Shown here in pieces: positions 36,931 to 50,200 of a stretch of 64,000 nt of DNA. Each line of letters opens with the position of its first letter. The first letter of the stretch is position 1. The stretch lies in assembly GCA_946699065.1 (NCBI GenBank), contig CAMPDV010000105.1, positions 62,001 to 126,000 on the forward strand, given 5' to 3'. The position numbers and the translations under genes are program-made. The notes beneath the pieces were generated by a model that was not told where the DNA came from, made no database searches, and saw nothing but the letters and a program-made list of their open reading frames with translations. Source of the DNA: Loxodes magnus (Eukaryota > Ciliophora > Karyorelictea > Loxodida > Loxodidae).

Positions 36931-37918
36931 ACGTCTATAATAAAAGAAAGTGATTCTGGAAAATAAAAACTTAAAAAATTGTTTTATTTTAAATTTTAAT
37001 TTAATTTAATTTAATAAATTCTATAACTAAAAATATTAAGTTATTTAATAATTATGAAATAAACTCTAATAAAACAATTTAATATATTTAATCATACTTA
37101 ATATAATAGAAATCTTATCTCTATAAAAAATTCTTAATTAAATAATTAATTTTAATTTTAAATAATATAACTATAAATCATATTTAAATTATAACAGCTT
37201 TTTCTTTTTAAAACTGTTTTTTAAATCAATTGAAAATGTTTTAGAATGCTTTTGCAAACTTTTTTTAATAGCTAAGATTTGATTTAAAGCTAAAATAACT
37301 TTTTGTCTTTGCATATGGAATACTAGATATTCTTATTTTATCTTCTCTTTAGTTTTTAGTTGTTTTTGTTGTCAAAGTGATTTTTGTTGGAGATATATCT
37401 TAATCATGCCATAGAAAATTATCTATTTTCAAAAAGACTTCTAAATATAATTGAAAATAGTAATTCAGATCATTTTTTTATTTAAATTATATGAATCATT
37501 TGCTATTTTTATTTTCTACATAAATTTAATTATTTTAACAGTAAACATAATTTGATTAATTTTTCTCTCTTAAAGTTGTTTTTATTTTACTTTCAGTTAT
37601 TTCTTTAATATTTATTTCTATTAATTAAAAATATATTATTTTAGAAATCCATATAATTTTAGTATTATCTTCTTCCAAAAGTCTCTAGCATTAGCTTAAT
37701 TAAATGTTTGATAAATTTATTAGTTCTAATTATTTATTTCTTTTAGCTTTTAAAATTTAGTCTGGATATTTTATTTTATGTTTCACTTATTTTATTTAAT
37801 TTCCAACTTTTTTTATTAAATAATATAAAATTTATGTTGCAATATTTTAAGTTTTTGAAAATAATACTATTTATCTAGTAATAAGAAACTCAATTTAAAT
37901 CATTAAAAAATATCAAAA
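36931..37918. other. K4 upstream flank, no gene
   Basis: AT-rich; its reverse complement is the flank upstream of K2 and K5. The K4 promoter must lie here, but no clear element is visible. Confidence 0.5.
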
Positions 37919-39556
37919 ATGTAGGCTAGAAATGAATGTAATAAATGTAGAAATCTTTTTGATTTAGCTATTAGACTACCAAGAAAACTAAAATGTAACC
38001 ATATTCTATGCTAGTAATGTGCAATTTAAATTGAAGAAAATTGAAGAACTATAAAATGTCCTTGATGTTAATTCGAAACTTAATAAAAAGCTTATAACTT
38101 AGAACTTGCTCTGGAATTTCTACCTATTCACTAAGAACAAATAAAACTTAATAAATGTGAAAATCATAAATCTTATGAAAAAACTCTCTTTTGCCAAAAC
38201 GATAAAGAAATTCTTTGTCCTTCTTGTGCTTTTTTAGAAAAACATTAAGGACATAAAATTATTGAAATCAATGAAAAACTAGAAAGCCTAAAATAAAATG
38301 AAATTAAAAATACTGATTCGTTATTTGAACAACTTATTAAATTAAATGGAAAATAAATAGTAACTTTAAAATAATAATAAGAAAAACTATAATAAGAAGT
38401 TCAATAAAAAGTAATCATGATTAACTAAGTAACTACTAATTTAATAGAATAAATTAATAAAGTTAGATAGATTAGAATTGAGAAAATAGAAAGTGAGAGT
38501 AAAATTCACTTAAATTGATATAAAGAATAAATAGAAAAAGTAGAAAATATATAAGAATTACTAAAAATAGTAAGACCATAGAACAGAGAAAATATATAAG
38601 AACTATTAGATTTTATAGGTAAAATAGAAGGATTATAAAAATAAGTAAAAGAAATAGAAGGAAGAAACGTAAAAGTATAAATAGAAGAAGGATAAATTTA
38701 AAATATAATAAGTTCTATATAAAATATAATGCAAATATAAATAAGACATGAATAAGAATCTATTTATATTTAAAATGAAAGTTAAAAATAAGAATTAAAA
38801 ACAATAATTACAATCTGTAGAAATTCTAAAACAAAAAGAAATTAAGAAATAGTAAGTAACAAATTATCTGATTAAGAAATCAATATTCCTTAAACTAACG
38901 GTAATTCAACTTAAATAGAGTAAATAAGTGATTAGAAATTAATAATATCAGGTGGAAATACAGGAAATAAAGATTATACAATTTATGAAAATGGAGTTAT
39001 ATAAACTTTATAAATGTTAAATCCAAGAAGATGTCATAGAACAATAACTGTAAATAATAATAATTTCATAATATCAGGATGCTAAAATAATAAAGGTGTA
39101 AAGGAATGCGAAGTATTCAATTTTTAAAGTAAATAGTTTACTAAAATACAAAATATAATACTTGGAGTGGAAGGGTTTGGAGGATGTAATGTAAATTAAG
39201 TGATTTAAGTTTTTGGGGGAAATAATAATGGAAATTATGTTGATAAGATATAATTATATAATATATATAGGAATGAATGAAAAATACTTGAAAATATGTA
39301 ACTTCCTGTTAAAACTAGTACAAGTGCAGTTTATTTAGATTTTTAAAAATAAAGTTTAGTATGATTAAATCATGGTAATAGCAAGATGGATACATATATA
39401 TATGATTTGAAGTTTAAAAGACATGGAGATAAATTTCCAGGTAGTACTTATGTCTTTACTTAGCCTTAATTTGTGAAAAATTAAGTTTTTCAGTACGATC
39501 GTGATACAATTTTATATAAATATGATTTAAATATTGGAAAGTGGAAAAAGCAGTGA
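37919..39556 (+). CDS. K4: RING / B-box / coiled-coil / Kelch protein, intact
   Basis: Open for 545 codons with UAR=Q and UGA=W, ending at UGA 39554-39556. The RING has ligands C7, C10, C26, H28, C31, C34, C47, C50 (CPWC, W49=TGA). The B-box has C80, H83, C92, D95, C100, C103, H109, H112. A Q/E/K coiled coil spans about 115-300, and Kelch-like repeats run from about 340 to the end (LIISGGNTGN, IISGCQNNKG, VFGGNNNG, RNEWKIL with W454=TGA). The ATG is set by the conserved MQARNEC. There is no signal peptide or membrane span. This TRIM-like layout suggests an E3 ubiquitin ligase with a Kelch substrate-binding end. A cytosolic or nuclear site is inferred, and the substrate is unknown. Confidence 0.9.
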
Positions 39557-41103
39557 TCTCATTTCAATCATTTAAGATTAATTTTTTATTTAAGACTCAA
39601 ATAAATTTTCATTCTTAAAAGAATTTTTTATATAAATAAAAATATCTTTTTAGATTAATAATTTAAATAAAATCAAAAATTTAGAGTTTTATATCTTATT
39701 TAATACCCAATATTTTCTTATTTTACCGTTTTATGTTAATATTAAAAAAAATAAAAAATGCAATAATCTTATATATCTTAATTTTTTTCTAGTTCTAAAT
39801 GTTTTAACTTTAAATTAACTCCTCTTTACTAAAAAGGGCTTTTTTAATTAATTTAAATCTTTATAATTTTTTAAATTTATTATCTAATAAATACTTGATT
39901 ATATTCTAATTAAATCATAATTGTATATTTTTGATGTAATAAAAAAAGGAATTTTTATAAAAAAATTTCAAATTTAATTTAAATCTAAAATATTTATAAA
40001 AGATACTATTGTTAATGAAAATCTAGTAATCTACTTATTCATATTTATTAGCTGGGGAGAAAGGTCTATATATAAGAGAAATGAAATGAAGGGAAAGTTT
40101 TTAAGCTATTTAAATTCCTTTTTGCCTAAATAAATTGCTGAAAATTGCTCATATAAGTGGATACCTTCTTGTCAAAAGAAATCCAAATAATTCGATTTAT
40201 AAGTTTGAAAAATTTCGTAAGCCAACATATAAAAATGTGTAGATATCTTACTAAAAAATAGTTCATTTTAATTTGCAATAATTAAGATGTTATTCTGAAA
40301 TATTACAGATCTTAAAAATAAATTTTTTTATAAAAGAAACGATTATAAAATAAAATAATTAAAATACTTTATAGAAAGATATTTACTTTTTAACAATTAA
40401 ACATCTTCTGAGTTTTATTTTGATAGAGGAAACTTTTAATATCAGAATATTAGTTATGAGTTTTTAATCATGGCTTCTACCTAAAATAAGAAAATATATA
40501 GAAAATGTATAGCAGAACATCCTCATTTATCAATAAAGAGACCGATCGGAGAAAGCAGTATGATTAGCAGTATAGCTCATTCAAACATTAAAAGTTAATC
40601 ATTATTTTTCTAAATTAGCTAATGCTACATATATTTGTTATTTTTCTCATAAACTAATTTTTCTTTTAAAAGAGGTTTGCATTTTAAATTTATTGAGTAA
40701 TTTACAATTAAATAGGCCAAAAATTAAAAAAATTAAAACGGACTCTTAAAGTTTTGTCTAATTCTAATTGAACAAAAATTAGATTGATTATAGAAGATAT
40801 AAATCAAAAATTTATTTTTGTGGCTTTTTTAATTATTTAGATTAAAATATATTTAGATATAGAATTATTTTTTTAATGTAATTTTAAAACATTTTCATAT
40901 ATTAAAAATCTTATAAAATAAAAAACTAAGTAGACTAACATTAGTAGAAGATTGATCAATTTAGTGTAAATATTATCTTGAATATTAATTTAAAACAAAA
41001 TTTTAATAAAAATGACAGAAGGTCTCAGAAGGATTTTTTTCTGGCTCAATAAAAATGGAAAGAAAACCAGAGACCTCTAATTCTTCTTCTACTACGTCTT
41101 CTT
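39557..41103. other. Conserved AT-rich flank after K4, no gene recognised
   Basis: Counterpart of 4960-6520. It holds the conserved block at about 40500-40600 (CCGATCGG core). No fam2 reading frame follows K4 or K1, unlike K2, K5, K6 and K7. Confidence 0.55.
40500..40600. other. Conserved non-coding block (copy 2 of 3)
   Basis: Contains AGACCGATCGGAGAAAGCAG as at 5905-6010, in the same orientation relative to the upstream Kelch gene. Confidence 0.35.
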
Positions 41104-41428
41104 TAATAAATAAATGAGATTATAGAGTGCATAGCAACTCAATGGGGCGCAGCTCTTTAATAAAGATTTTTTAAGTTAAAAATTCCTTGTTGAAGTCTTC
41201 CACAGTGCTAGCATTCCCTTGTGAGTTCTGTCTTCTATAGGGCCGCGATCAGAATGCTACCCTAAGAGACTTTAGTATCTGGCATCTTTCATCATTAATG
41301 CTACTTGATGCCTCTTCGATCTTGTCTTCTCTTCTCTTGGCTGGTTCTTCACCTATGGGGTATTTCCTGGTGCCAGAGTTTAAGTCAATTTCAATTGGAG
41401 GATTGTTCCTCCCTATTTATTTATATAT
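41104..41428 (+). repeat. Type A dispersed repeat, copy A4
   Basis: Counterpart of A1, with a shorter CTTCT run. The ends AATAAATAAATGAG and CTATTTATTTATA are kept. Confidence 0.75.
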
Positions 41429-41459
41429 AGCATAATAATTTTCTTAAGCTCTTTAAACC

Positions 41460-42125
41460 TCAAATTTTGAAAACTAAAGATAATCTTAAATTGAATAAGA
41501 AATTAAAGCAATAGAAACTGACTAAAACATGCTAGACTCTTCACTCACATATCCACGAGCAAGCAATTACATAAAATGTGGTAACTAAAAAATAATGTAG
41601 AAATAGAAAAATGATGAATAGCTAATAATAGAATAACTTATGAAATCTATACGTAACCTATAAGAAGAAGTTTAAATATTAAAGAAATAAAACCAAAAAA
41701 ATTATTATAGAAAAGTTAAAACAATGAAGAAAGATTAATAAAACAGGAAATCGAAGTGAAACTTATGGGAAAAAAATAATTTGACCTTAAACCTTTGCTG
41801 AAAATAAAATGAAACTAGAATACAAAAAGCCAATAGAGATAACTCCTCCCAGAAGGATCGTCAAGTTATGCTACCAGGGCAAATCAAGATTCCACACATA
41901 CAAGAGATGCAAGATATATTTGGATAAACAGAGAAGAAACAGTGAAGAGATTTGGAAAGAACTGTCAAGAATTTATGTAGATAAGGATGCAAGAATATTT
42001 AGAAGGAGGCTTTTTCAAGGGAGTACCAGAACTCAAAAAAAACTGGGAGTCCCGAATTTTTTTTAAACCTAGAGGAACAAACTCTGGAGGTATATATTGA
42101 AGGGGTTTAAAATCCCTGGAGATAC
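41460..42125 (+). pseudogene. Degenerate ORF1-type gene O5 (near-CCHC)
   Basis: Counterpart of O2. MKLEYKKPIEITPPRRIVKL begins an open stretch at 41809, but this is an internal position of the family, not its start. The knuckle is CYQG...H....C with the second ligand lost. The tail ends near an ATT repeat at about 42145. The ruined zinc site in both copies says the loss preceded duplication. Confidence 0.6.
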
Positions 42126-42182
42126 GAAAACTTTAATTTAGTATATTATTATTATTAAAGCAAAATTTTAAATAAGCAAATT

Positions 42183-42583
42183 TGATTTTTGAGCGCCGCA
42201 GGTCTTTCAATATTAATATTAATATTAATATTAATAAAAGTGATCTCATACTTTATGATGTAATTTAGCTATCCAAAAATCACATCAGCTTCTCCAAAAT
42301 GGTGAATCTACTTATTAAAAATTATTCTTAAATTTTGAACCAAATGCTCCAGTCTTCTTGAATAAGATCCAAATAAGAATTAGTAATTAAGTCGTTAGTA
42401 AGCCTGTCAGACAAATGCTCATATTGCTAGCGGGAATCCTCACGAAAGTTAGGTTTGTCTCTTCCGAGCTTATCCATCCTTCTCCGTAGTGGCATCTAGT
42501 GCGAGATTACTTGAATGCAGTATACATTGCACCAGATTACCTATTACTTCTTCCGTTCGCGGCCAACATCCATATTTTATATA
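42183..42583 (+). repeat. Type B dispersed repeat, copy B3
   Basis: Full-length version of B1; contains the central roughly 200 bp that B1 has lost. AATATT repeat near the head, GCGGCCAACATCCATA near the end. Confidence 0.78.
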
Positions 42584-43685
42584 ATAAAGATAAAAATTTT
42601 TATATTATTAAAAGCCAAATTTTTGCTGAGAATCTAAATTAAAATATTATCAACAATTAAACTTGAAATAATAAAGCAATAAGAAGATGGATAAATATCT
42701 AAAAATAAAGAATAACTTTGCTACAAAAATAAATAGAAAATTTAAAATATAAATTAAAAATAATAAAAAATATCTAAAGAAAGAAATATCCTATTATATT
42801 TTTTATTAATTAGGAAAATTTTTTAAAAACATATAATTTAAATAATATAATTTATAAACTTAAAAATTTAAATCTCTATTAAATTTATGATTATTTATAA
42901 ATAAAATAATATTTAAATGATTTTCAAATATGCAAAAATTATAATCATTATAAGTTTTATACTGAAATGTTAGATCTATAAAGTAAAATTAATTTTAAGC
43001 AAACAAATTATATCTTACTTAAAGTCTTATAATTAATCTTCCTATATATAAATTTTATTTTAAGGAAATAAAAATCAAAGAATTTTTCTATTTAAAAATA
43101 AAATTCTTTCTTAAATCGTTTTATTTCTTTCAGACTGCATATATTTAAATTTCAATAATATTTCAGATCATAAATTAAATTAATCAGCATATGAAAGTTC
43201 TCCTTTAATAGAATCCTCTTTCTATTTAAAAGTGTCATTAAGGCTGTAATATGATTCAAATTTGATATTTCAAGTTTATATTTCGTTATTTTCATCTTAG
43301 TCTTCTTTCATAAGTTCTAATAATTAATAATTAGTCAATTTTTGTATAAATCTCTTTGCTTTTTTCAATTAGTTAATCTTATGATTAAATTCATTATTAA
43401 TTACTTGTCCTTTCAACTCAATTTTTTTATTGCTTATATCTGAATCTTTTTTTCTTAGCATCGTTTTTCCATTTTTCACTCTAAAATTTTTTAATTCTTT
43501 CTTTGTTTTTCGTTTTTTGAATGCTTACAATAGGTTGGTCTACTAGATATTTCATAATTATTTATAATTTAAAGACACAAAAATGATATGATAATAAATA
43601 TTAATAGACTGAGAGATAATAATATAATAACTTATTACTATGGTATAAACTTTATTTGTTTTACCACATATTAATCTATTATTTA
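42584..43685 (-). other. Conserved region downstream of fam2 copy c
   Basis: Matches 7801-8925 almost base for base, with a small deletion near 43140. The same Lys-rich minus-strand frames are present, but the coding status is unresolved. Confidence 0.35.
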
Positions 43686-43689
43686 AAAA

Positions 43690-44338
43690 TAAATGTTCAC
43701 TTCAAACTTGCTTGGATATACACTGTCATGAATCTTGATAGGTTTAAGATCATTTTTCTTAATTTTTTCACTTAGTTCAAATCCCAATCATTTTCTATTA
43801 CATTTCTTCATTAGATATATAGAGAAGCTTTATTCAGTTCTATTAATTTTGTCCTATAAGTTAGATTTCACTTCTACAGTATACTTTATATATATCTTAC
43901 CATTATTTTTTTCGCCTCTATTTACATTAAAATTTGTAGTAGTTCAGTACTTTATTTCCTACTCGCTTGCAATATTAGCATACTATTACTCTCCGATAAA
44001 GAATCTCTTTCGTTGTAGTTATTGTTCTATATTTTTGGGTCATTGAATCATTTTAGTTGTATTGGTTTAGAGATTTTGAAATTATAAGTTTACTTTACGA
44101 TCTATTCTGTTAATGAAATTCTTACTTAACCATACAATAGGGGCAGTTTTAGAGTTAATTCTTATCGTGTATATTAAAAAATTTCATAATTTTGATCAAT
44201 TCTTAAAATCCTTGATAAAGTTCAGTAACAGCTTTGCTAAATTATAATTCTCATCTAAAGAAAGTAGATATTATTGGCAACATTCTTCTAAGAATTATTA
44301 GGTTTTGTTGGATTTGTCTGTTATTTCTTAGATATCAT
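43690..44338 (-). pseudogene. fam2 conserved ORF, copy c
   Basis: Start at 44338 as in copy a (M-x-x-KKQ). Sequence is nearly identical to copy a, but a T-run near 43905 is one base shorter, which shifts the frame before the KYTVEVK segment. It lies 415 bp behind K5 in the same orientation. Function unknown. Confidence 0.5.
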
Positions 44339-44753
44339 TTATATATAAAAAAAATAAAATTAATAAATTTAAAAAAAAACTAGTATTTTACAATTTAATT
44401 AAATATAAGCAAATCATGATTCAAGCAAAATTAATTTTTAGAATTAAATATTTTAAATTCTATAAAGTATATTATTTTATAGTGACTGTGGATTTATTAA
44501 AAATTTTATTTTTTATTTTTTATTGTAATATACTGATATTAAAAAAATATGGTTATTATATTTCAAGCTTTTTAGAAATCAAATTAAAATGATAAAGTGA
44601 ATAGTATTAAATTAAATAGAATACATAGTTTTAAAATTTTATTTTTATTTAAGGTATTATTCCAAAATTATTTTAATCTAAAATGTTAATATTCTGATAA
44701 AAACCTTTTGCTTATTTGATTTAAAGTAAAAACCATAATTAAAATGTTTAAAA

Positions 44754-46394
44754 TCAAGTTCCTTGCGTTTTCCACTTTCTAATAGTTAAATCATACTTAT
44801 ATAAAATCGTATTACAATCATATTGAAAAACTTAATTTTTCACAAATTAAGGCTAAGTAAAGACATAAGTACCACCTGGAAATTTATCTCCATGTCTTGT
44901 AAATTTTGAATCATATATATATGTATCCATATTATTACCAGAATTAAATCATACTAAACTTTATTTTAAAAAATCTAAATAAATTGCACTTGTACTAGTT
45001 TTAACAGGAAGTTACATATTTTCAAGTACTTTCCATTCATTCCTATCTATATTATATAATTATATCTTATCAACATAATTTCCATCATTATTTCCCCCAA
45101 AAACTTATATTACTTAATCTACATTACATCCTCCAAACGCTTCTACTCCAAGTATTATATCTTGTATTTTAGTAAACTATTTACTTTAAAAATTGAATAC
45201 TTCGCATTCCTTTACACCTTTATCGTTTTAACATCCTGATATTATTAAATTATTATTTTTTACAGTTATTGTTCTATGGCATTTTCTTGGATTTAACATT
45301 TATAAAAATTATGCTTTTCCATTTTTATATATTGTATAATCTTTATCTCATGTATTTCCACCTGATATTATTAACTTCTAATCATTTATTTACTCTATTT
45401 AAGTTCAATTGTGGTATATTTAAGGGATATTTATTTCTTCATTGTTAAATTTTTTACTTAATATTTCATAACTTCTTTTAGTTTTAGAATTATAACAGAT
45501 TGTAATTATTGTCTTTAATTCTTATTTTTAACTTTCATTTTAAATATAAATAGATTCTTATTCATGTCTTATTTATACTTTCATTATATTTTATATAGAA
45601 CTTATTATTCTTTAAATTTATCCTTCTTCTATTTATACTTTTACACTTCTTCCTTCTATTTCTTTTACTTACTTTTATAATCCTTCTATTTTACCTATAA
45701 AATCTAATAGTTCTGTTATATTTTCTCTATTCTATGGTCTTACTCTTTTTAGCAGTTCTTATATATTTTCTACTTTTTCTATTTATTCTTTATATCAATT
45801 TAAATGAATTTTACTTTCACTTTCTATTTTCTCAATTCTAATTTATCTAAATTTATAAATTTATTCTACTAACTTGCTGGTAACTTCATTAATTTAATTT
45901 ACTTTTTCTTATATTTCTTGTTATAGTTTTTCTTATTATTATTTTAAAGTTTCTATTTATTTTCCGTTTAATTTAATAAGTTGTTCAAATATTAAATCAG
46001 CATTTTTAATTTCATTTTATTTGAGATTTTCTAATTTTTCGCTAATTTCAATAATTTTATGTCCTTAATGTTTTTCTAGAAAAGCACAAGCTGGACAAAG
46101 AGTTTCTTTATCATTCTGACAAAACAATACTCTTTCATAAGATTTATGTTTTTCACATTTATTAAGTTCTATCTGCTCATTTTAGTTAGGTAAGAGCTCA
46201 ATAACAAGTTCTAAGTTATAAGATTTTTATTAAGTTTCGAATTAACATCAAGGACATTTTATAGTTCTTCAATTTTCTTCAATTTAAATTGCACATTACT
46301 AGCATAGAATATGGTTACATTTTAGTTTTCTTGGCAGTCTAATAGCTAAATCAAAAAGATTTCCACATTTATCACATTCATTTTTAGCCTACAT
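44754..46394 (-). CDS. K5: RING / B-box / coiled-coil / Kelch protein, intact
   Basis: Open for 546 codons from MQAKNECDKCG to UGA at 44754-44756 after KTQGT. It has a complete RING (CPWC, TGA) and B-box (CEKHKSYERVLFC, CPAC, HQGH), a Q-rich coiled coil and Kelch repeats. At codon 454 the Kelch NEW is written TGG (45033-45035) where K2, K4 and K6 have TGA, which is direct support for UGA=W. It is the intact counterpart of K2 in the duplicated segment, followed by fam2 copy c. Predicted as a TRIM-like E3 ligase; substrate unknown. Confidence 0.9.
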
Positions 46395-47440
46395 TTTTGA
46401 TATTTTTTAATGATTTAAATTGAGTTTCTTATTACTAGATAAATAGTATTATTTTCAAAAACTTAAAATATTGCAACATAAATTTTATATTTAAATTTTA
46501 TATTATTTAATAAAAAAAGTTGGAAATAAAATAAAATAAGTGAAACATAAAATAAAATATCCAGACTAAATTTTAAAAGCTAAAAGAAATAAATAATTAG
46601 AACTAATAAATTTATCAAACATTTAATTAAGCTAATGCTAGAGACTTTTGGAAGAAGATAATACTAAAATTATATGGATTTCTAAAATAATATATTTTTA
46701 ATTAATAGAAATAAATATTAAAGAAATAACTGAAAGTAAAATAAAAACAACTTTAAGAGAGAAAAATTAATCAAATTATGTTTACTGTTAAAATATTAAA
46801 TTTATGTAGAAAATAAAAATAGCAAATGATTCATATAATTTAAATAAAAAATGATCTGAATTACTATTTTCAATTATATTTAGAAGTCTTTTTTAAAATA
46901 GATAATTTTCTATGGCATGATTAAGATATATCTCCAACAAAAATCACTTTGACAGCAAAAACAACTAAAAACTAAAGAGAAGATAAAATATGGATATCCA
47001 TTATTTTATATGCAACGATAAAAAGTTATTTTAGCTTTAAATCAAATCTTAGCTATTAAAAATATTTGCAAAAGCATTCTAAAACATTTTCAATTGATTT
47101 AAAAAACAGTTTTAAAAAGAAAATGCTGTTATAATTTAAATATGATTTATAGTTATATTATTTAAAATTAAAATTAATTATTTAATTAAGAATTTTTTAT
47201 AGAGATAAGATTTTTATTATATTAAATATGATTAAATATATTAAATTGTTTTATTAGAGTTTATTTCATAATTATTAAATAACTTAATATTTTTAGTTAT
47301 AGAATTTATTAAATTAAATTAAATTAAAATTTAAACTAAAATAATTTTTTAAGTTTTTATTTTCCAGAATCACTTTCTTTTATTATAGACGTTAGTAAAT
47401 AATTTAAAAATTATTTTTTAAATATAATATTTATCTTTCA
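46395..47440. other. K5 upstream flank, no gene
   Basis: Counterpart of 11629-12695. AT-rich, with a short AAATT tract (about three units) near 47310. Confidence 0.5.
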
Positions 47441-47999
47441 TATTTTAATTCTCTTGTTTTCTTCTCATATTTTCTTCTTTCTTTTATGTTTTATATATTT
47501 CTAGCAATTCAATTCTTCTTGACGTTAGATATTTTAAAATATCTTTATTTTTAAATTTAAGTACTCCTATTAAAACCTTAAAATTAATTTATTATCCTTG
47601 ATCATATAGTATAATACGCATTAATTCATAATTTCCAATCTTTTACTAAATTCAATTCCTTATACTAGAATAGTATATATGTGCTCAAATATTTCATTAT
47701 CTATTCATACAATAAGGATTATCAATAGAATAATGATCATCTTTAAGATCATTCCGAAAATTATAGGATTTGGATTTAATATACTAATTATTTTTCATCC
47801 AATCTATTTGTTCACTTTTTTGTAATTAATTCGGGGAAATTGCTAAAGATTATCAAATTACTCAATTATATTCTTGCTGATTTCATTCTTTTAAATGTTT
47901 ATTAAGTAACATTATAGAAATATTGTTATAGTTTTGCACTAACTTATTTTGCAAAATTTTAGACTGGTTTTGTTTTAATAATTCTGTAGATCAAGGGTT

Positions 48000-48633
48000 A
48001 TAATATATTTTTTTCATTGTTGCTTCTTCTTTTTTCTTCTTTTTAACTCTTTATCCAATAGTTTCTTTATTTCTATTCATTTTTTATAGCTCCAGTTTCG
48101 TTTTATTTTTCTTAAATGTTTACAATTTCTCTTCTATTTTTCCGAGTCTGTTATCCAGTTCAATCTGTGTCTGAAGCTAATTTTAGGATTAGCTATCGTA
48201 CTTTGTGATATGCTTCAAAAGGCGCTTAGCTCTCTTTCCTAGGACATGAGTCTTGACTCTATTCCTTCTGCTAGATTAAGTTGTTGCGTTAGCTTCTTAT
48301 TGTCCTTCCTTAGCTTTTTGACCTCTTCCTGGAGGTTTAGTACAACTTTAATGAGCTGTTCTATGCTCATCTGGTCAGAAGGGCTAAGCTCGAGACCTCC
48401 TAGTGCAAAGCAGACTTCGCTTGCTTTTTAGGCTTCTCCTCCGATATTGGAGTAAGCACATGAGCGCTTTTCTGAGTCTGTTTCCGTTCTTTATAGTTCT
48501 ATTAAATTCCAGGCTGCTAAGATTATTAAGAAAAGGGTTAAGGTTAAGTTTAAGAAAACTGCCCGAGATTTGCTTCTGGCTTCCTCTCCTTCTTCGAAGA
48601 GGTGGTATAGAAACCCCTATTGAAACCTTCCAT
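48000..48633 (-). pseudogene. ORF1-type protein O6, CCHC knuckle deleted
   Basis: Starts MEGFNRGFYT at 48633 and matches O3 and O4 through the coiled coil. About 125 bp containing the zinc knuckle are missing near 48076, where O3 has the CFCCGSVQH region. The shared one-base loss ahead of the coiled coil is also present. Confidence 0.65.
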
Positions 48634-49320
48634 TTTTTTATTTAATATTCATGCTTTCTTTATTGATTCAAAATTTCAGTTACTCCTTTTTTAATACTCC
48701 AAAGAACTGAATCTCCTTCATACTCTGCTTTAGTTAATGTAAATAATCTGCATTAAATTTAAAATATCAAGGAATCACATTCTTATTTTTCAAAAGTTAA
48801 TAAACAAATTTTTTTTAATTGCGCTATATACGTGAACATATGTTCATTACAATGTGCATTAAAATTCTTCTTATGCTAAATTACTCTTAAATATTTGATT
48901 TTTTTTAATTGATTAATTATTTAATCATATATTTAAATTTCCTTATTTCTAATGCTTCTTTAGAAATTAGATGTATTAAGAATTGATAGCATTGATATTT
49001 AAAAGCGTTTATGTATCTATTTCGTTAATTAATTTCTACATCTACTTTGTAGATTTGGAAAGAAGAATCAGGTCATCTGCCCATCATCTAAGGCGCAGCT
49101 AACACTTAAATTTTCCCATTTGAATCCAAATAAAATACTTTTACTTTCCAAATATCTAATTAAAATGTCTAAATACAATAATGCTAAAACTGGTTCATGT
49201 AAATTTTCTTCTTATTGAGCATAACATTTTTAAACTTCCATCAGTGAAGTGATCAAGTTAGTAATACATTTAGAAAGTTTTTAATAGTTATTAATTATCT
49301 ATTATATCATCCAAATTTAT

Positions 49321-49672
49321 TAATATAATAAATAAATAGGGAGGAGCAATCCTCCAACTGAAACCGATTTAAACTCTGGTGGTATCCCATAGGTAAAGAA
49401 TCATACAAAAATCTTGGTAGAAGCACAAGAGAAGAGAAGACAGGATCGAAGAGGCACCAAGTAGCATTAATGATGAAAGATGCCAGATACTAAGGTCTCT
49501 TAGGGTAACATTCCGATCGCGGCCCTATAGAAGACAAAATCACAAGGGAATGCTAGCACTGTGGAAGACTTTAGCAAGAATTTTTTAAACTTTTTTAACT
49601 TCAAAAATCTTTATTAAGGAGCTGCGCATCATTGAGGTTCTATGCGCTCTATAATCTCATTTATTTATTATT
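49321..49672 (-). repeat. Type A dispersed repeat, copy A5
   Basis: Full-length, in the same place within the RT as A2. GGAGGAGCAATCCTCC hairpin at one end; head stem-loop at the other. Confidence 0.77.
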
Positions 49673-50200
49673 ATTAAGTAATTTATCTCTTTTTCATGAA
49701 TCTCCTTTATGAAGGATGAGTAAACTCTTCTAATAAATCAGATTAAATAATCCTTTTTTAAGCTTTATCATATAACTTTAGAATAGCATTAATAAGAGAA
49801 ATAGCTCGTCAGTTTTTCCAATAATACTAGCTTCCTTTTAAAATATTGGAATAATAACTAATGTGTTTAGTTCCTAAATGATTATTCTAAGTCTTAAGTT
49901 TAGAAGAGAGTAAAGAATCATTATGAGACACAGCGTATTTAAGAAATTCTCCTTTGTGTCATCTAAATTAACTTCTATTCCATTTAGATCTTCTTTTATA
50001 ATTTCTTATATTTCTTCTATAGTAATAAAATTAAAATTTTTACTAGAATGAGAATGGATAGCATTTAATTTCTTAAATACTATCTTATATTTTGACTGAT
50101 TTTTAATTACTAAGATTGATATATCATTGAGTAAATCTATAATGCTTGCTAAAAAGCTATTCTTCTATGGATCAATAATTTTATTATTTATTTCTTAATA

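Larger units (their letters stand above)
33680..37900. repeat. Divergent spacer 2, inverted copy of 11690-15895
   Basis: The full spacer (LINE remnant, type A, ORF1 insert and Kelch-proximal flank) is present in the opposite orientation to spacers 1 and 3. It lies between K3 (-) and K4 (+). Together with the direct duplication it makes the region a mosaic of inverted and direct repeats. Confidence 0.85.

Noticed and set aside
42183..42583. A protein read on the minus strand of type B (ITNSYLDLIQEDWS)
   Set aside because: Other type B copies have indels that are not multiples of three across this stretch and do not keep the frame, so a non-coding repeat is more likely.
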